Below, in pieces: positions 17,002 through 26,092 of a stretch of DNA of 52,938 nucleotides. How positions within the stretch are numbered: position 1 is the first letter of the stretch; each line of letters opens with the position of its first letter. The notes under the pieces are model-generated. The model was not told the origin of the DNA. It ran no database searches and saw only the letters and a program-made list of their open reading frames with translations. Source of the stretch: Hyphomicrobium sp. GTDB lineage: Bacteria > Pseudomonadota > Alphaproteobacteria > Rhizobiales > Hyphomicrobiaceae. The stretch covers positions 1 to 52,938 of the forward strand of contig PERT01000019.1 in assembly GCA_002928955.1 (NCBI GenBank), written 5' to 3'. Both the position numbers and the translations under genes were made by a program.

Positions 17002-18135
17002 ATGAAGCGGATCGCCATCTTTTTCGATGGAACCTGGAACGATGTCGACGGCGACGCGCCACTCACGAATGTCGCAAAGCTGCACAAGGCTCTCTTAACT
17101 GCCGACGGCAACCGTTTCAGGCAAGTCGGGCACTACGTCGAGGGTATCGCCTCGTCCATGGGCGAGTCCGCGCAATTCCTGAAGGGGGCCGTCGGCTACG
17201 GCGTCGAGGAGCGGATCCAGCGGGCATATGGGCTCCTGGCGGCGGACTACGAGCCGGGCGACGAGATCCACATTTTCGGCTTCTCGCGCGGGGCATACCA
17301 GTCTCGGAGTCTGGCGTCGTTCATCAACTTGTTCGGAGTGCCGAAGCACGGCGCGGGCTTCGATCCTGCCAGGGCGTGGGCGCTCTATCGAACTTGGGAG
17401 AGCCGGCGCAACGACACCGACGTTGCCGCGTTGCGGTCTGCGGCGCACTACCCGGTTGGCATCAAGTGCGTGGGCGTCTGGGATACGGTCGGCAATCTGG
17501 GCAATCCGTTCGTTTCCGCGTTCGTGTCGCGAAAGTTCGCCTTCCACGACGTACGCCTCGCGGATCATATCGAGATCGGATTGCACGCCCTTTCGATTGA
17601 CGATGTGCGCGGTCCCTTCCGGCCGTCGCTATGGACGCTGCCCGAGGGGCAAGTGCTCGCGCCCAATCAGCACATCGAGCAGGTCTGGTTCGCAGGCAGT
17701 CATGCCGATGTCGGCGGCGGCTTTTCCGAAACGGCGCTATCCGACATCGCGCTTCGCTGGATGGCGGAACGTGCGACGGCGACCACGGGTATTGCCTTCG
17801 ACGACGCGCTGATCGCAAGGACGACGCGCCCTGATCCGCTCGGCCCGCAGCATTCGTCCGCAACAGGATCCATATTTTTTTGGAGCGGGCTGTTCCCGTT
17901 CATCCGGCTGATCAGGCAGGCCAAGGATGCAATTCCGCCGCTGCGGCGCATGCTGATCGGCTCCTGGCGGTCCGGCGCGCTGCAGCGCGGACAGGTTTCG
18001 ATCAACGAGCGGATTCACGAAAGCGTCGAGCAGCGGTTCGGTGCGCGCATCATCGAACTGGCCGCCGGCCGTGCGCGCACGAAGACCTACCGGCCGGGCA
18101 ATCTGGTTCCGGTCATCAAGAAAATGACGAAGTAG
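17002..18135 (+). CDS. DUF2235 alpha/beta-hydrolase (Tle1-like phospholipase fold)
   Basis: It encodes about 377 residues from ATG 17002 (an ATG at 16999 is equally possible). The fold is marked by FFDGTWND at the N-terminus, the nucleophile elbow GFSRGAY near residue 93 (GxSRG serine), VWDTVG, and WFAGSHADVGGG near 232, which carries the probable catalytic His/Asp. DUF2235 proteins include type VI secretion lipase effectors of the Tle1 family, but no vgrG, PAAR or immunity gene is adjacent, so a housekeeping or stand-alone lipid hydrolase is likelier here. It has no signal peptide. Confidence 0.8.
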   Translation: MKRIAIFFDGTWNDVDGDAPLTNVAKLHKALLTADGNRFRQVGHYVEGIASSMGESAQFLKGAVGYGVEERIQRAYGLLAADYEPGDEIHIFGFSRGAYQSRSLASFINLFGVPKHGAGFDPARAWALYRTWESRRNDTDVAALRSAAHYPVGIKCVGVWDTVGNLGNPFVSAFVSRKFAFHDVRLADHIEIGLHALSIDDVRGPFRPSLWTLPEGQVLAPNQHIEQVWFAGSHADVGGGFSETALSDIALRWMAERATATTGIAFDDALIARTTRPDPLGPQHSSATGSIFFWSGLFPFIRLIRQAKDAIPPLRRMLIGSWRSGALQRGQVSINERIHESVEQRFGARIIELAAGRARTKTYRPGNLVPVIKKMTK

Positions 18136-18190
18136 GTACTCAAGCCGGCACCCGCCAGGGCGCGGTCCGTAAAGGCGTGGTGATTGGCGA

Positions 18191-18979
18191 CTAAACGCCC
18201 CACACCTCCGCGAGCTGCCGGGCTGCGGACTTGAGAATAGGGACGCGGTCGCGCGCGCCTGGCACCGACAGCCTTGGTGATGGACCATGCAAAGCCAATG
18301 CGCCGAGAGCTCGACCGCTACGATCCAGAACCGGCACGGCGGCCCCGACGATGCCCACGGTGAACTCCTCGTCGTTGATCGCATATCCCTCCTTGCGAAT
18401 CCGCTCGAGCTCTTGACAGAGCGTGGCCGCCGACGTGATCGTCGTTGGCGTGAATGCGGCAAGTTTCGTCGACCTTATCAGCGCCTCGCGCACATCCCGC
18501 TCCATCCATGCGAGCAGTACTTTGCCGCCTGATGTGCAGTAGGATGGAACGCGGCTTCCTGCCGTCAGGTGCACGCGCAGCGACCACTCGGCCTCGATGC
18601 GGTCGAGGTAGACGAACTCGAGCCCTTCCAGGACGCCGATGTTGCAGGTTTCCCCTACCTTGCTGACGGTCGCCGCCAGAATTGCTCGTACTGGCGCACC
18701 CTGATTGCGGGTCAGCATCGCTGCCAGCGCCAGACGATTGAGCCGTGGTCCGATCGCATACCGGTCGCGCGACGGATCACAAACGAGGAGCCCCGCAGCG
18801 CTCAACTGTTGCAGCACCCGATGTATGGTCTGGCGCGGTAGCCGGAGTTCGGCCGTCAGGTCCGGAAGTCCAACCGGCGTCCGATGGCCGACGATGGCCT
18901 CCAGCACCACCAGCGATTTCTCGAAGGCCGACAATCGATCGTTGGAGTCCGGTAACGGGATATCGAAGTCCGGTGCCAT
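18191..18979 (-). CDS. IclR-family transcriptional regulator of the tct/sau operon
   Basis: It is assigned 262 residues from the Met at 18979. The open frame runs on to 19237, but the extra 86 residues lack domain character and would cover most of the divergent promoter region. A winged helix (SLVVLEAIVGHRTPVGLPDLTAELRLPRQTIHRVLQQL) and an effector domain (ETCNIGVLEGLEFVYLDRIEAEW, VPSYCTSGGKVLLAWME) are clear. It is divergent from tctC, so it probably senses sulfoacetate or a related intermediate and controls the transporter and catabolic genes (inference). Confidence 0.85.
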   Translation of the reverse strand: MAPDFDIPLPDSNDRLSAFEKSLVVLEAIVGHRTPVGLPDLTAELRLPRQTIHRVLQQLSAAGLLVCDPSRDRYAIGPRLNRLALAAMLTRNQGAPVRAILAATVSKVGETCNIGVLEGLEFVYLDRIEAEWSLRVHLTAGSRVPSYCTSGGKVLLAWMERDVREALIRSTKLAAFTPTTITSAATLCQELERIRKEGYAINDEEFTVGIVGAAVPVLDRSGRALGALALHGPSPRLSVPGARDRVPILKSAARQLAEVWGV

Positions 18980-19240
18980 TGCTGGCTTTGCCGCGCGTGT
19001 CGGGCTTTGCTTCTCCAGCACCCGGTGTGATCCCCGGGCTTTGAGCGGAAGTCTCGTATGCGATGGTTTTGGCACTGGCGGCTGCTCCGTCTCGAATGCC
19101 GTACCGCTCACGCGGAACGGGCGCACATTTGACGCCCGATGCGGAAGGCTTCCCGGCCGAGACGTCTTGACAATCGGATCGGGTGCTGAAACTCTAGGAC
19201 ATGACGTCCCAATTATCAAACACAACATCGTCAGCAAAAA

Positions 19241-19246
19241 TATAAT
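19241..19246 (+). promoter_or_regulatory. Candidate -10 box for tctC
   Basis: A perfect TATAAT lies 46 bases before the GTG start of tctC, inside an AT-rich stretch unlike the surrounding GC-rich DNA. No good -35 box is spaced correctly, which would fit a regulator-dependent promoter. Confidence 0.35.
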
Positions 19247-19291
19247 TCAGCACACTTGCGGTTCGAAGCCGTGTCCCGGGAGGAAGTTGCC

Positions 19292-20260
19292 GTGTTCGAA
19301 CGTCACATCGCCTGCGTCGTCGCGGGGCTCGCTGCCGCCGCATTCGTCAGCACTTCGGTACTTGTTCCGCCGGCTCGGGCGGACGAAAAATATCCTGCGC
19401 GCGCAGTCGAATTCATCGTGCCCTGGGGGCCGGGCGGCGGCGCCGATCAGCTGGCGCGGCTCGTCGGCAAGCTCGCCGAACCGATGCTCGGGCAAGGATT
19501 GCCGGTGGTCAATGTTGCTGGCGGAACCGGCGCAACGGGTATGGCCAAGCTTTTGGCCGCGCCAGCCGACGGCTATGCCATGGCGATCTACATCGCCGAC
19601 AGCCATGCCTTGCTCGCGGGCAACAATCCGCGTTGGCAATTGGCCGACGTGGCGCCCGTCGCCGTCATGCTCCAAGGCCCGTCATTCATTTTCGTGCCCG
19701 AAAGCAGCCCATATAAGACCTGGGCCGACTTCGAGAAGGCCGCCAAGGAAAAGCCCGGCACGTTGAAAGTCGCGACGCTCGGGTTCGGCAGCGTCGACGA
19801 TTTCTCGCTGAAGAGCCTCGATGCCAAGGGCGTCAAGGTCGTGCAGGTTCCCTTCGCTAAGCCGAGCGAGCGCTATGTCTCGATCCTGGGCGGGCACGCG
19901 GACGCTCTTTACGAGCAGGCCGGCGATGTGGCGTCCTTCATCACCAGCAAGCAGATGCGGCCGTTGATGATATTCGGCAAAACGCGGCATCCCTCCTTCA
20001 AGGACACGCCGACGTCGCACGAACTCGGCTACAACGTCGCGCTGCCGCAGTTCCGCTCGATCGTGGTGCGGGCGGGAACGCCGACCGACAAGATCAGCAC
20101 CCTCTCCACGACGCTCGCGAAGATCGCGGCAACGCCGGAGTACAAAGCGTTTCTCGCGGAGCAGTTTGCCGATCCGGACAGCTTCATCGACGCCAGCAAG
20201 GCAGGCGCGTACCTCGATGCCCAGCTGGTTGAAATGAAGGCGCTGGCGGCATCGAAATGA
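19292..20260 (+). CDS. tctC: TTT-family substrate-binding protein TctC
   Basis: This periplasmic receptor of a tripartite tricarboxylate transporter is 322 residues from GTG 19292, which has GGGAGG upstream; the ATG at 19256 lacks a site. The signal peptide covers residues 1-31 (ending PARA). Bug-family marks are YPARAVEFIVPWGPGGGADQLAR at the mature N-terminus and VNVAGGTGATGMAKL. Bug receptors bind carboxylates. Here the operon continues into sulfoacetate-type catabolic genes, so sulfoacetate (a carboxylate plus sulfonate) is a sensible ligand, by inference. It overlaps tctB by four bases. Confidence 0.88.
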   Translation: MFERHIACVVAGLAAAAFVSTSVLVPPARADEKYPARAVEFIVPWGPGGGADQLARLVGKLAEPMLGQGLPVVNVAGGTGATGMAKLLAAPADGYAMAIYIADSHALLAGNNPRWQLADVAPVAVMLQGPSFIFVPESSPYKTWADFEKAAKEKPGTLKVATLGFGSVDDFSLKSLDAKGVKVVQVPFAKPSERYVSILGGHADALYEQAGDVASFITSKQMRPLMIFGKTRHPSFKDTPTSHELGYNVALPQFRSIVVRAGTPTDKISTLSTTLAKIAATPEYKAFLAEQFADPDSFIDASKAGAYLDAQLVEMKALAASK

Positions 20261-20817
20261 CCCCGTACGGAAAGCTCATCGCCTGCGTGCCTTATCTATT
20301 CGTGCTGGCCGCCGCAGCGGCGCTGTGGCGGCTGACCTTTGACGTGACCTTCGACGCCCAACCCGGCCAACTGTCGCCGACGTTCTGGCCGCGGCTGGCT
20401 ATCGGCCTCATGGCGATTTCCGCTCTGGTCGAGATGGCGCGCTTGGCACTGGCCAAGAACGGGGTATCGACCATTGCCGGGATCGGCCGGACACTCGAGC
20501 GGTCCGACAACGACGAAACGGACGAAGGCGAGCTCCAGCGTCGACCGCTGCTCCTTATCGGCGGCATGGCACTCACGCTTGGGTTCGCGGGGCTCGTCAC
20601 GACGCTCGGGTTCCTGCTGTCGACCCTCATCTTCCTGATTGTCTTCATGTACCTGGGCGGATACCGAAATCACGCGGTGATCTGGCTCTCGGCTGTAATC
20701 GGCACCCTCGTGTTCGCCATCGTTTTCCTGAAGGTCGTCTACGTGTCGCTGCCGCGAGGCACCGCGCCGTTCGATCAGGTGACGCAAGCGGTTGTCGATC
20801 TCTTGGCGAAATTCTGA
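20257..20817 (+). CDS. tctB: TTT-family small membrane subunit TctB
   Basis: This 186-residue membrane protein starts in an ATGA overlap with tctC. Four hydrophobic segments are visible, and the pattern AQPGQLSPTFWPRLAIGLM after the first helix is characteristic of TctB. It works with TctA in secondary, ion-driven uptake. Confidence 0.85.
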   Translation: MTPYGKLIACVPYLFVLAAAAALWRLTFDVTFDAQPGQLSPTFWPRLAIGLMAISALVEMARLALAKNGVSTIAGIGRTLERSDNDETDEGELQRRPLLLIGGMALTLGFAGLVTTLGFLLSTLIFLIVFMYLGGYRNHAVIWLSAVIGTLVFAIVFLKVVYVSLPRGTAPFDQVTQAVVDLLAKF

Positions 20818-20847
20818 GCCGGTTCACGCGGCATAGAAGGTTCTCGA

Positions 20848-22356
20848 ATGCTCGACATCCTCGCCCAGCTCGGCACCGGCTTTCTGCACTGCATCGAGCC
20901 GCTCAATCTGTTGATGATCGTGGTCGGCATAGTCGTCGGCTTGCTGGTCGGCGTGCTGCCGGGATTGACACTCGTCATGGGCGTGATCCTGGTGTTGCCC
21001 TTCACCTACAAGATGCCGATCACGCCATCGATCGTCTTGTTGACGGCGATGTACGTGTCCGGCACCTACGGCGGCGCCTTCACGTCGATCCTGTTCCGCA
21101 TTCCAGGTGAGCCGATCCATGTGCCGCTGCTGTGGGACGGCTATGCCATGGCGCGCCAGGGCAAGCCAGCCAAGGCGTTGGGCTGGACGCTGGTGGCGGC
21201 ACTCGGCGGCGGACTGCTGTCGTGGGTCATATTGGTATTGCTGACCAAGCCCGTCGCCGACTTCGCGCTCAAGTTTTCGACGCCGGAATACTTCGCCATC
21301 GTGGTCTTCGGCCTCGCCAGCGTTATCGCGCTCGGCAAGGGCGGGCTGGCGAACGCCTTTATAAGCCTAGCCCTCGGCCTGCTGGTCGCCTCCGTCGGCA
21401 CGGATGCGACCTATGGCGCCTATCGGTTCACGTTCGGGCTGCCGCTGCTGGCCGATGGCATTGAATTTCTCGTGGTCATGGTCGGCGCCTACGGCGTCGG
21501 CGAGGTCTTGACGCGGCTCGAAACCGGGTTCTCCGGCAAGCCGATCGAGGGTGTTGCCACCGCCAAGACCGAGCTGCCGACGCTCGCGGAAATCGGGGCG
21601 CTCAAGGGTATGTTCCTGCGCTCCGCCATCCTCGGCAATATCATCGGAATCGTTCCGGGTGCTGGGGCGACCATCGCGTCGTTCGTCAGTTACGGTGTCG
21701 AATCGCAGTTCGGCCGCCACCGCGCCAAGATGGGGTCCGGCATTCCGGAGGGCATCGTCGCGCCGCAATGCGCAGCGACTGCATCGGTTGGCGGCGCTCT
21801 CATTCCGCTGCTTGCGCTCGGACTGCCCGGCAGCGGCGCAACCGCGGTCATCCTCGGCGCTTTCATGCTGCACGGCATCCAACCCGGCCCGCAGGTGTTG
21901 ATCACCTCCGGCCCGCTCATCTACACCATATTCGCCTCACTCCTGATCGGCACGCTTCTGATGTGCGTGCTCGGCTATTTCGCCATTCGCCCGCTGGTCA
22001 AGATCCTCGACTTCCCCGAGGCCGTGGTGTCCGCCTTCGTGATGATCCTCTGCTTCGTCGGCGCACTGTCGATCCGCGGCAACATCACCGATCTCTACCT
22101 GATGATCGGGTTCGGGTTGATCGGCTACCTGTTCGAGCGTCTGAAATTTGCGATCGCGCCGCTGGTTCTTGGCGTCATCCTCGGACCGATCGCCGAAGAA
22201 AGCTTCATGAATGCAATGATCAGCTTCGGCAACGACTGGACCGTGTTCTTCACACGGCCCATCTCGGGGTCGATCATGGCGTTGACGATCCTGACCCTGC
22301 TGCTGCCGGTGATCGCATCCTTGAAGGGTCGATCGAATGCTGCCGCACCGCTCTGA
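20848..22356 (+). CDS. tctA: TTT-family large permease TctA
   Basis: This 502-residue permease starts at 20848 with AGAAGG seven bases upstream. TctA motifs present are GVLPGLTLVMGVILVLPFTY, GTYGGAFTSILFRIPGEP and the second repeat GIVPGAGATIASFVSYGVE with SGIPEGIVAPQCAATASVGGALIP. About 10-12 helices are seen. It forms the translocation path with TctB. A 76-base gap separates it from the sauS-like gene on the same strand. Confidence 0.93.
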   Translation: MLDILAQLGTGFLHCIEPLNLLMIVVGIVVGLLVGVLPGLTLVMGVILVLPFTYKMPITPSIVLLTAMYVSGTYGGAFTSILFRIPGEPIHVPLLWDGYAMARQGKPAKALGWTLVAALGGGLLSWVILVLLTKPVADFALKFSTPEYFAIVVFGLASVIALGKGGLANAFISLALGLLVASVGTDATYGAYRFTFGLPLLADGIEFLVVMVGAYGVGEVLTRLETGFSGKPIEGVATAKTELPTLAEIGALKGMFLRSAILGNIIGIVPGAGATIASFVSYGVESQFGRHRAKMGSGIPEGIVAPQCAATASVGGALIPLLALGLPGSGATAVILGAFMLHGIQPGPQVLITSGPLIYTIFASLLIGTLLMCVLGYFAIRPLVKILDFPEAVVSAFVMILCFVGALSIRGNITDLYLMIGFGLIGYLFERLKFAIAPLVLGVILGPIAEESFMNAMISFGNDWTVFFTRPISGSIMALTILTLLLPVIASLKGRSNAAAPL

Positions 22357-22432
22357 CAGCACCGAGAGAACAAAGCCAATTGGTACCATCGCGCATGCGC
22401 GCAGACCCCGCGAATGAGAGTGATCCCGAGCC

Positions 22433-23875
22433 ATGACAGACCCTGCCCGTCGCCTCGCCAAATCAGACACCGATGCCGTCCCGATCATCGCAGCGACGGT
22501 TGCGCGGGCGCGTGCGGCCATGGCGACCTACGCAACCGAGATCGCGACGCTTGGTCAGCCCCGCATCGACGAAGCCGTTACCGCGCTCGCGTGGTCCATC
22601 TACAAACCGGACAATGCGCGGCGTTTGGCCGAAATCGCGGTTGAGGTGACGGGGCTCGGCAATGTCGAGAGCAAGGTCATCAAGAACACCCGCAAGACCT
22701 TCGGCACACTCCGCGACCTGCTTCGTGTCAAGTCGACCGGTATCATCGAGGAACTGCCCGAGCGGGGCCTCGTGAAATGGGCCAAGCCCGTCGGCGTGGT
22801 CGCGGCCATCACGCCATCGACCAATCCGTCCGCGACGCCGGTCAATAAGGCGATGATGGCGTTGAAGGGCGGCAACGCCATCGTCATAGCGCCGCCTCCG
22901 TCGGCCTGGGCCGCGTCGGAACCGGCCGTCGCCGGGATGCGCGCTGAGCTTGCCCGCATCGGCCTGCCGCCCGATCTCGTGCAGATCCTGCCCAACCCGG
23001 TCACGCGAGAGACCACCAACGAGCTGATGCTGCAAGCCGATCTCGTCGTCTGTACCGGCAGCCAGAAGAACGTGCGCCAGGCCTATTCCTCCGGCAAGCC
23101 GGCCCTCGGCGTCGGTCTCGGTAATGTGCCGGTCGTCATTGATGCCTCGGCCGACCTCGATTCAGCCGCCCACAAAATCATGCTGTCGAAGACCTTCGAC
23201 AACGCGACATCGTGCTCGTCGGAGAACGCCATCGTCATCGTCGACAGCGTCTATGATGCCGCGATTGCCGCTCTCGAGCGTGCGGGCGGATATCTCGCCT
23301 CGGCCGAAGAGCGCCAGCGCATCGTCGAGCGGCTGTGGGTCGGCGGCCAGCTCAATCGTAACGTCATCGCGCAGGGGCCGGACGCGCTGGTCCGCGTGTT
23401 CGATCTCGCGCCGGCATCGGCCGGCTGCAAGTTCGTGTTGGCCGAGGAAACAGGTATCGGCGCCGCGCATCCCTTGTCGGGCGAAAAACTCTCGCTCGTG
23501 CTCGCCGTCTATCGGGCGCGGGATTTCACCGACGCCAAGCGCATCGTCAAAGACATTCTCGCCTACCAGGGACGCGGCCATTCCTGCGGCATCCACACGG
23601 CCGACCTCGAACACGCCAGCGAACTCGCCCGCGACATCGACGTGGTGCGCGTGCTCGTCAACCAGCCGCACACCTTCGGCAATGGCGGCGGCTTCGATAA
23701 CGGCCTGCCGTTCACACTTACGATGGGCTGCGGCAGCTGGCAGGCCAACTCGTTCTCGGACAATCTCAACTGGCGGCTGTTCGTGAACATCACCCACCTT
23801 GTGACGACCATCCCCGAGGACAAACCCTCCGAGCATGCGCTGTTCGGTGCGTTCTGGCAAAAGTACGGAAAGTAG
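22433..23875 (+). CDS. sauS: CoA-acylating aldehyde dehydrogenase, probable sulfoacetaldehyde dehydrogenase SauS
   Basis: It is predicted to reduce sulfoacetyl-CoA with NAD(P)H to sulfoacetaldehyde. The 480 residues belong to the acylating ALDH family: GVVAAITPSTNPSATPVNKAM, VVCTGSQKNVRQAY and the catalytic cysteine in NATSCSSENA near residue 261, followed by the family's GNGGGFDN segment near the C-terminus. Succinate-semialdehyde and acetaldehyde dehydrogenases share the fold. Assignment to SauS rests on the linked acyl-CoA ligase and xsc. The stop is two bases before the ligase start, so the genes are cotranscribed. Confidence 0.8.
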   Translation: MTDPARRLAKSDTDAVPIIAATVARARAAMATYATEIATLGQPRIDEAVTALAWSIYKPDNARRLAEIAVEVTGLGNVESKVIKNTRKTFGTLRDLLRVKSTGIIEELPERGLVKWAKPVGVVAAITPSTNPSATPVNKAMMALKGGNAIVIAPPPSAWAASEPAVAGMRAELARIGLPPDLVQILPNPVTRETTNELMLQADLVVCTGSQKNVRQAYSSGKPALGVGLGNVPVVIDASADLDSAAHKIMLSKTFDNATSCSSENAIVIVDSVYDAAIAALERAGGYLASAEERQRIVERLWVGGQLNRNVIAQGPDALVRVFDLAPASAGCKFVLAEETGIGAAHPLSGEKLSLVLAVYRARDFTDAKRIVKDILAYQGRGHSCGIHTADLEHASELARDIDVVRVLVNQPHTFGNGGGFDNGLPFTLTMGCGSWQANSFSDNLNWRLFVNITHLVTTIPEDKPSEHALFGAFWQKYGK

Positions 23876-23877
23876 TA

Positions 23878-25017
23878 ATGAACTTCGAAGAACACGCCGC
23901 AAAACCGCTCATGGCTTTGAACGGTATCACCGTGCCGCCGAGCCGGCTGGCGCTTGATCCAGTCGAAGCCGAAGCCGCTGCCGCCGCGATCGGGCCATGC
24001 GTGGTCAAGGCACAGGTGCCGGCGGGCAAGCGCGGCAAGGCCGGCGGTATCAAGCTCGCCGCCAATCCCGCCGAGGCACGCCGCCACGCGGAAGCGATCA
24101 TCGGTCTCGTCATCGGCGGCTGGCCCGTCGAGAAGGTGCTGATCGAAGCGCAAACGCCCATCGCCCGCGAACTCTACGCGGCAATCGTCAACGACAGCGC
24201 TTCCAAAGGGCCGATGCTGTTGTTTTCGCCGATGGGCGGCATGGACGTTGAAGAAGCCGCCGCCGCCGATCCCGCCGCCATGCGCCGCTTTCCGATCGCC
24301 ATCGCGCATGGCCTCGGCGCCGCGACCGCGCACGAGGCGATTTCCGGCCTCGGCCTCGAAGCCGTCGCACCGGCCCTCGTCGACGTGCTTCTCAACCTCT
24401 ACCGCGCCTACCGTTCCCTTGACGCCGAGCTTATCGAAATCAATCCACTGGTCGTGACCCCCGACAACCGCGTCATCGCGCTCGACTGCAAGCTCACCAT
24501 CGACGACAGCGCCGCCTCCCGCCAGGTCCAAGCCGCAGCACTTGCCGCCCCCGAGCAGCTAACCGTGCTCGAAGCCAAGGCGGCCGAAGCCGGCCTCAAA
24601 TACATCGAGCTCGGCGGCGAGGTCGGCGTGCTGGCCAATGGCGCGGGGCTCACCATGACCACCATGGACGTCATCGCCCACTACGGCGGCCAGCCGGCCA
24701 ACTTCCTCGAAATCGGTGGCGAGGCATACACCAAGTCCAAGGTCGCCCTTTCGATTCTGCTCGAGAACCCCAACGTGAAGAGCCTGCTCGTCAACTTCTG
24801 CGGCGCCTTCGCGCGCACCGATGTGATGGCTGAAGGGGTCATCAATGCTTGGGAAGATTTGAAGCCTGAAATCCCGATTTTCTTTTCGATCCACGGCACC
24901 GGCGCCGACGCCGCCGTCGCGCTCGTCAAGTCGCGCCTCGGCATCGAGCCGTTCGATCTCATGGATGATGCCGTGAAGGCGGCCGTCGCCGCCGCAGCCG
25001 GAAGGGTCCAGCCATGA
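23878..25017 (+). CDS. ATP-grasp acyl-CoA ligase beta subunit (SucC-like), probable sulfoacetate-CoA ligase
   Basis: This 379-residue SucC-type subunit has an ATP-grasp domain beginning MNFEEHAAKPLMALNGI, the KAQVPAGKRGKAGGIK nucleotide region, ELIEINPLVVT (metal-binding Glu/Asn) and a C-terminal flavodoxin-like CoA-ligase domain with YIELGGEVGVLANGAGLTM and NFCGAFARTDVMAEGV. These are marks of ADP-forming succinyl-CoA or malyl-CoA ligases. No TCA-cycle genes are near. Between an acylating dehydrogenase and xsc it most likely activates sulfoacetate, replacing the AMP-forming SauT of Cupriavidus. It overlaps the alpha subunit by four bases. Confidence 0.8.
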   Translation: MNFEEHAAKPLMALNGITVPPSRLALDPVEAEAAAAAIGPCVVKAQVPAGKRGKAGGIKLAANPAEARRHAEAIIGLVIGGWPVEKVLIEAQTPIARELYAAIVNDSASKGPMLLFSPMGGMDVEEAAAADPAAMRRFPIAIAHGLGAATAHEAISGLGLEAVAPALVDVLLNLYRAYRSLDAELIEINPLVVTPDNRVIALDCKLTIDDSAASRQVQAAALAAPEQLTVLEAKAAEAGLKYIELGGEVGVLANGAGLTMTTMDVIAHYGGQPANFLEIGGEAYTKSKVALSILLENPNVKSLLVNFCGAFARTDVMAEGVINAWEDLKPEIPIFFSIHGTGADAAVALVKSRLGIEPFDLMDDAVKAAVAAAAGRVQP

Positions 25018-25919
25018 TCCCGCGCAGAGCCGATCGCATCCTTATACAAGGCATCACCGGCAAGCAGGGCTCGTTCTGGTCGAAGGCCATGCAGGACTAC
25101 GGTTCGACCATTGTCGGCGGCGTCAATCCTGCGAAGGCCGGCTCCGAGCACCTCGGCGTACCGGTGTTCGCAAGCGCGCGCGAGGCCGCGAAGCACACGC
25201 CATTCGACGTCGCGTGCATGTTCATCCCTCCAATGCTCGCCAAGGCCGCCGCCATTGATGCCTGCGAAGCCGGTGCGAAGCTTCTCGTTTGCCTCACCGA
25301 GCATATCCCTGCCCACGACGTCATGGAAATGCACGTCGCCGCGCGCGCCACCGGCACCCGCATCGTCGGCCCCAACACGGCGGGTCTCGTCACGGTGGGT
25401 GAATGCTTCATCGGCATCATGCCGGCCTTCAACGACCGCGTTTTCCGCCCTGGCCACGTCGGCGTCATCTCGCGCTCGGGTAGCCTTGGCACGCTGGTCA
25501 GCCTCAACCTCACCCAGTCCGGGCTCGGGCAATCCGTTTTCTACGGGGTCGGCGGTGATCCCATGATCGGCACCAACTCGGCGGACGCACTTCGCATCCT
25601 TGACGGGGACGCCGGCACCCAGGCCATCGTGCTCTGCGGCGAGATCGGCGGCAGTGCCGAGGAGGAAGCCGCCGACTACGCCCGCTCCATGACAAAGCCC
25701 GTGGTCGCCTTCCTTGCAGGCCGCCAATCGCCACCTGACAAGAAAATGGGGCACGCCGGCGCCATCGTGTCCGGGGGCAAAGGCGACTACGCGTCGAAGC
25801 GGAAGGCACTCGAAGATGCGGGTGTGACCGTCGCAGACCTGCCCAGCCAGATCCCGGCCCTCATCGCCGGGCGGCTCACCGCAATGGCTTCGAACAACGC
25901 AGCTCGAACCCCAAGCTAG
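25014..25919 (+). CDS. Acyl-CoA ligase alpha subunit (SucD-like), probable sulfoacetate-CoA ligase
   Basis: This 301-residue CoA-binding subunit has an N-terminal Rossmann segment [44 protein letters not shown] and the phospho-histidine segment [10 protein letters not shown] with His247. All catalytic parts are intact. It is translationally coupled to the beta subunit. The TAG stop lies inside a CTAG tetranucleotide (25916-25919) at the very edge of the second hairpin array, so the array may have set the 3' end of this gene. Confidence 0.82.
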   Translation: MIPRRADRILIQGITGKQGSFWSKAMQDYGSTIVGGVNPAKAGSEHLGVPVFASAREAAKHTPFDVACMFIPPMLAKAAAIDACEAGAKLLVCLTEHIPAHDVMEMHVAARATGTRIVGPNTAGLVTVGECFIGIMPAFNDRVFRPGHVGVISRSGSLGTLVSLNLTQSGLGQSVFYGVGGDPMIGTNSADALRILDGDAGTQAIVLCGEIGGSAEEEAADYARSMTKPVVAFLAGRQSPPDKKMGHAGAIVSGGKGDYASKRKALEDAGVTVADLPSQIPALIAGRLTAMASNNAARTPS

Positions 25920-25924
25920 AGTTG

Positions 25925-26007
25925 CTGGTGTAGCTTTTGCGTCTGACGTTTGGTCCCCACTCGGGGCTGGACTAGAAACCAAACGCCAGATGCAAAAGCT
26001 ACACTAG
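25925..26007. repeat. Hairpin element type A, copy 2
   Basis: It is the inverted copy of the element at 68-146 with nearly identical loop sequence (CTGGACT on this strand for AGTCCAG). Arms TGTAGCTTTTGCGTCTGACG and CGCCAGATGCAAAAGCTACA pair almost fully. The left terminus is CTGG instead of CTAG. The right CTAG (26004-26007) is shared with the next hairpin. Confidence 0.9.
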
Positions 26008-26079
26008 TGGTCTGTCTCGCCTAAATCGCTGTACTGGCGGCAACCGCTGACGATTTAGGCGAGGCATAAATACCACTAG
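26004..26079. repeat. Hairpin element type C, copy 2
   Basis: The ends are CTAGTGGT and ACCACTAG, with inner arms CGCCTAAATCG and CGATTTAGGCG. It aligns with the reverse complement of 236-311. It is followed by a 13-base spacer before element B, the same junction as in cluster 1 read backwards. Confidence 0.9.
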
Positions 26080-26092
26080 CAAAAACAATGGT

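Noticed and set aside
17002-18135. Type VI secretion effector locus
   Set aside because: No vgrG, hcp, PAAR, adaptor or immunity-like gene is adjacent; only the DUF2235 fold matches.
18980-19237. N-terminal extension of the second IclR regulator
   Set aside because: The added residues lack any domain character and would cover the divergent promoter region, including the AT-rich segment before tctC.
23878-25919. TCA-cycle sucCD
   Set aside because: The neighbours are an acylating aldehyde dehydrogenase, xsc and a TTT transporter; no mdh, sucAB or lpd is present. A metabolic role in sulfoacetate activation fits better, although succinate specificity cannot be excluded.
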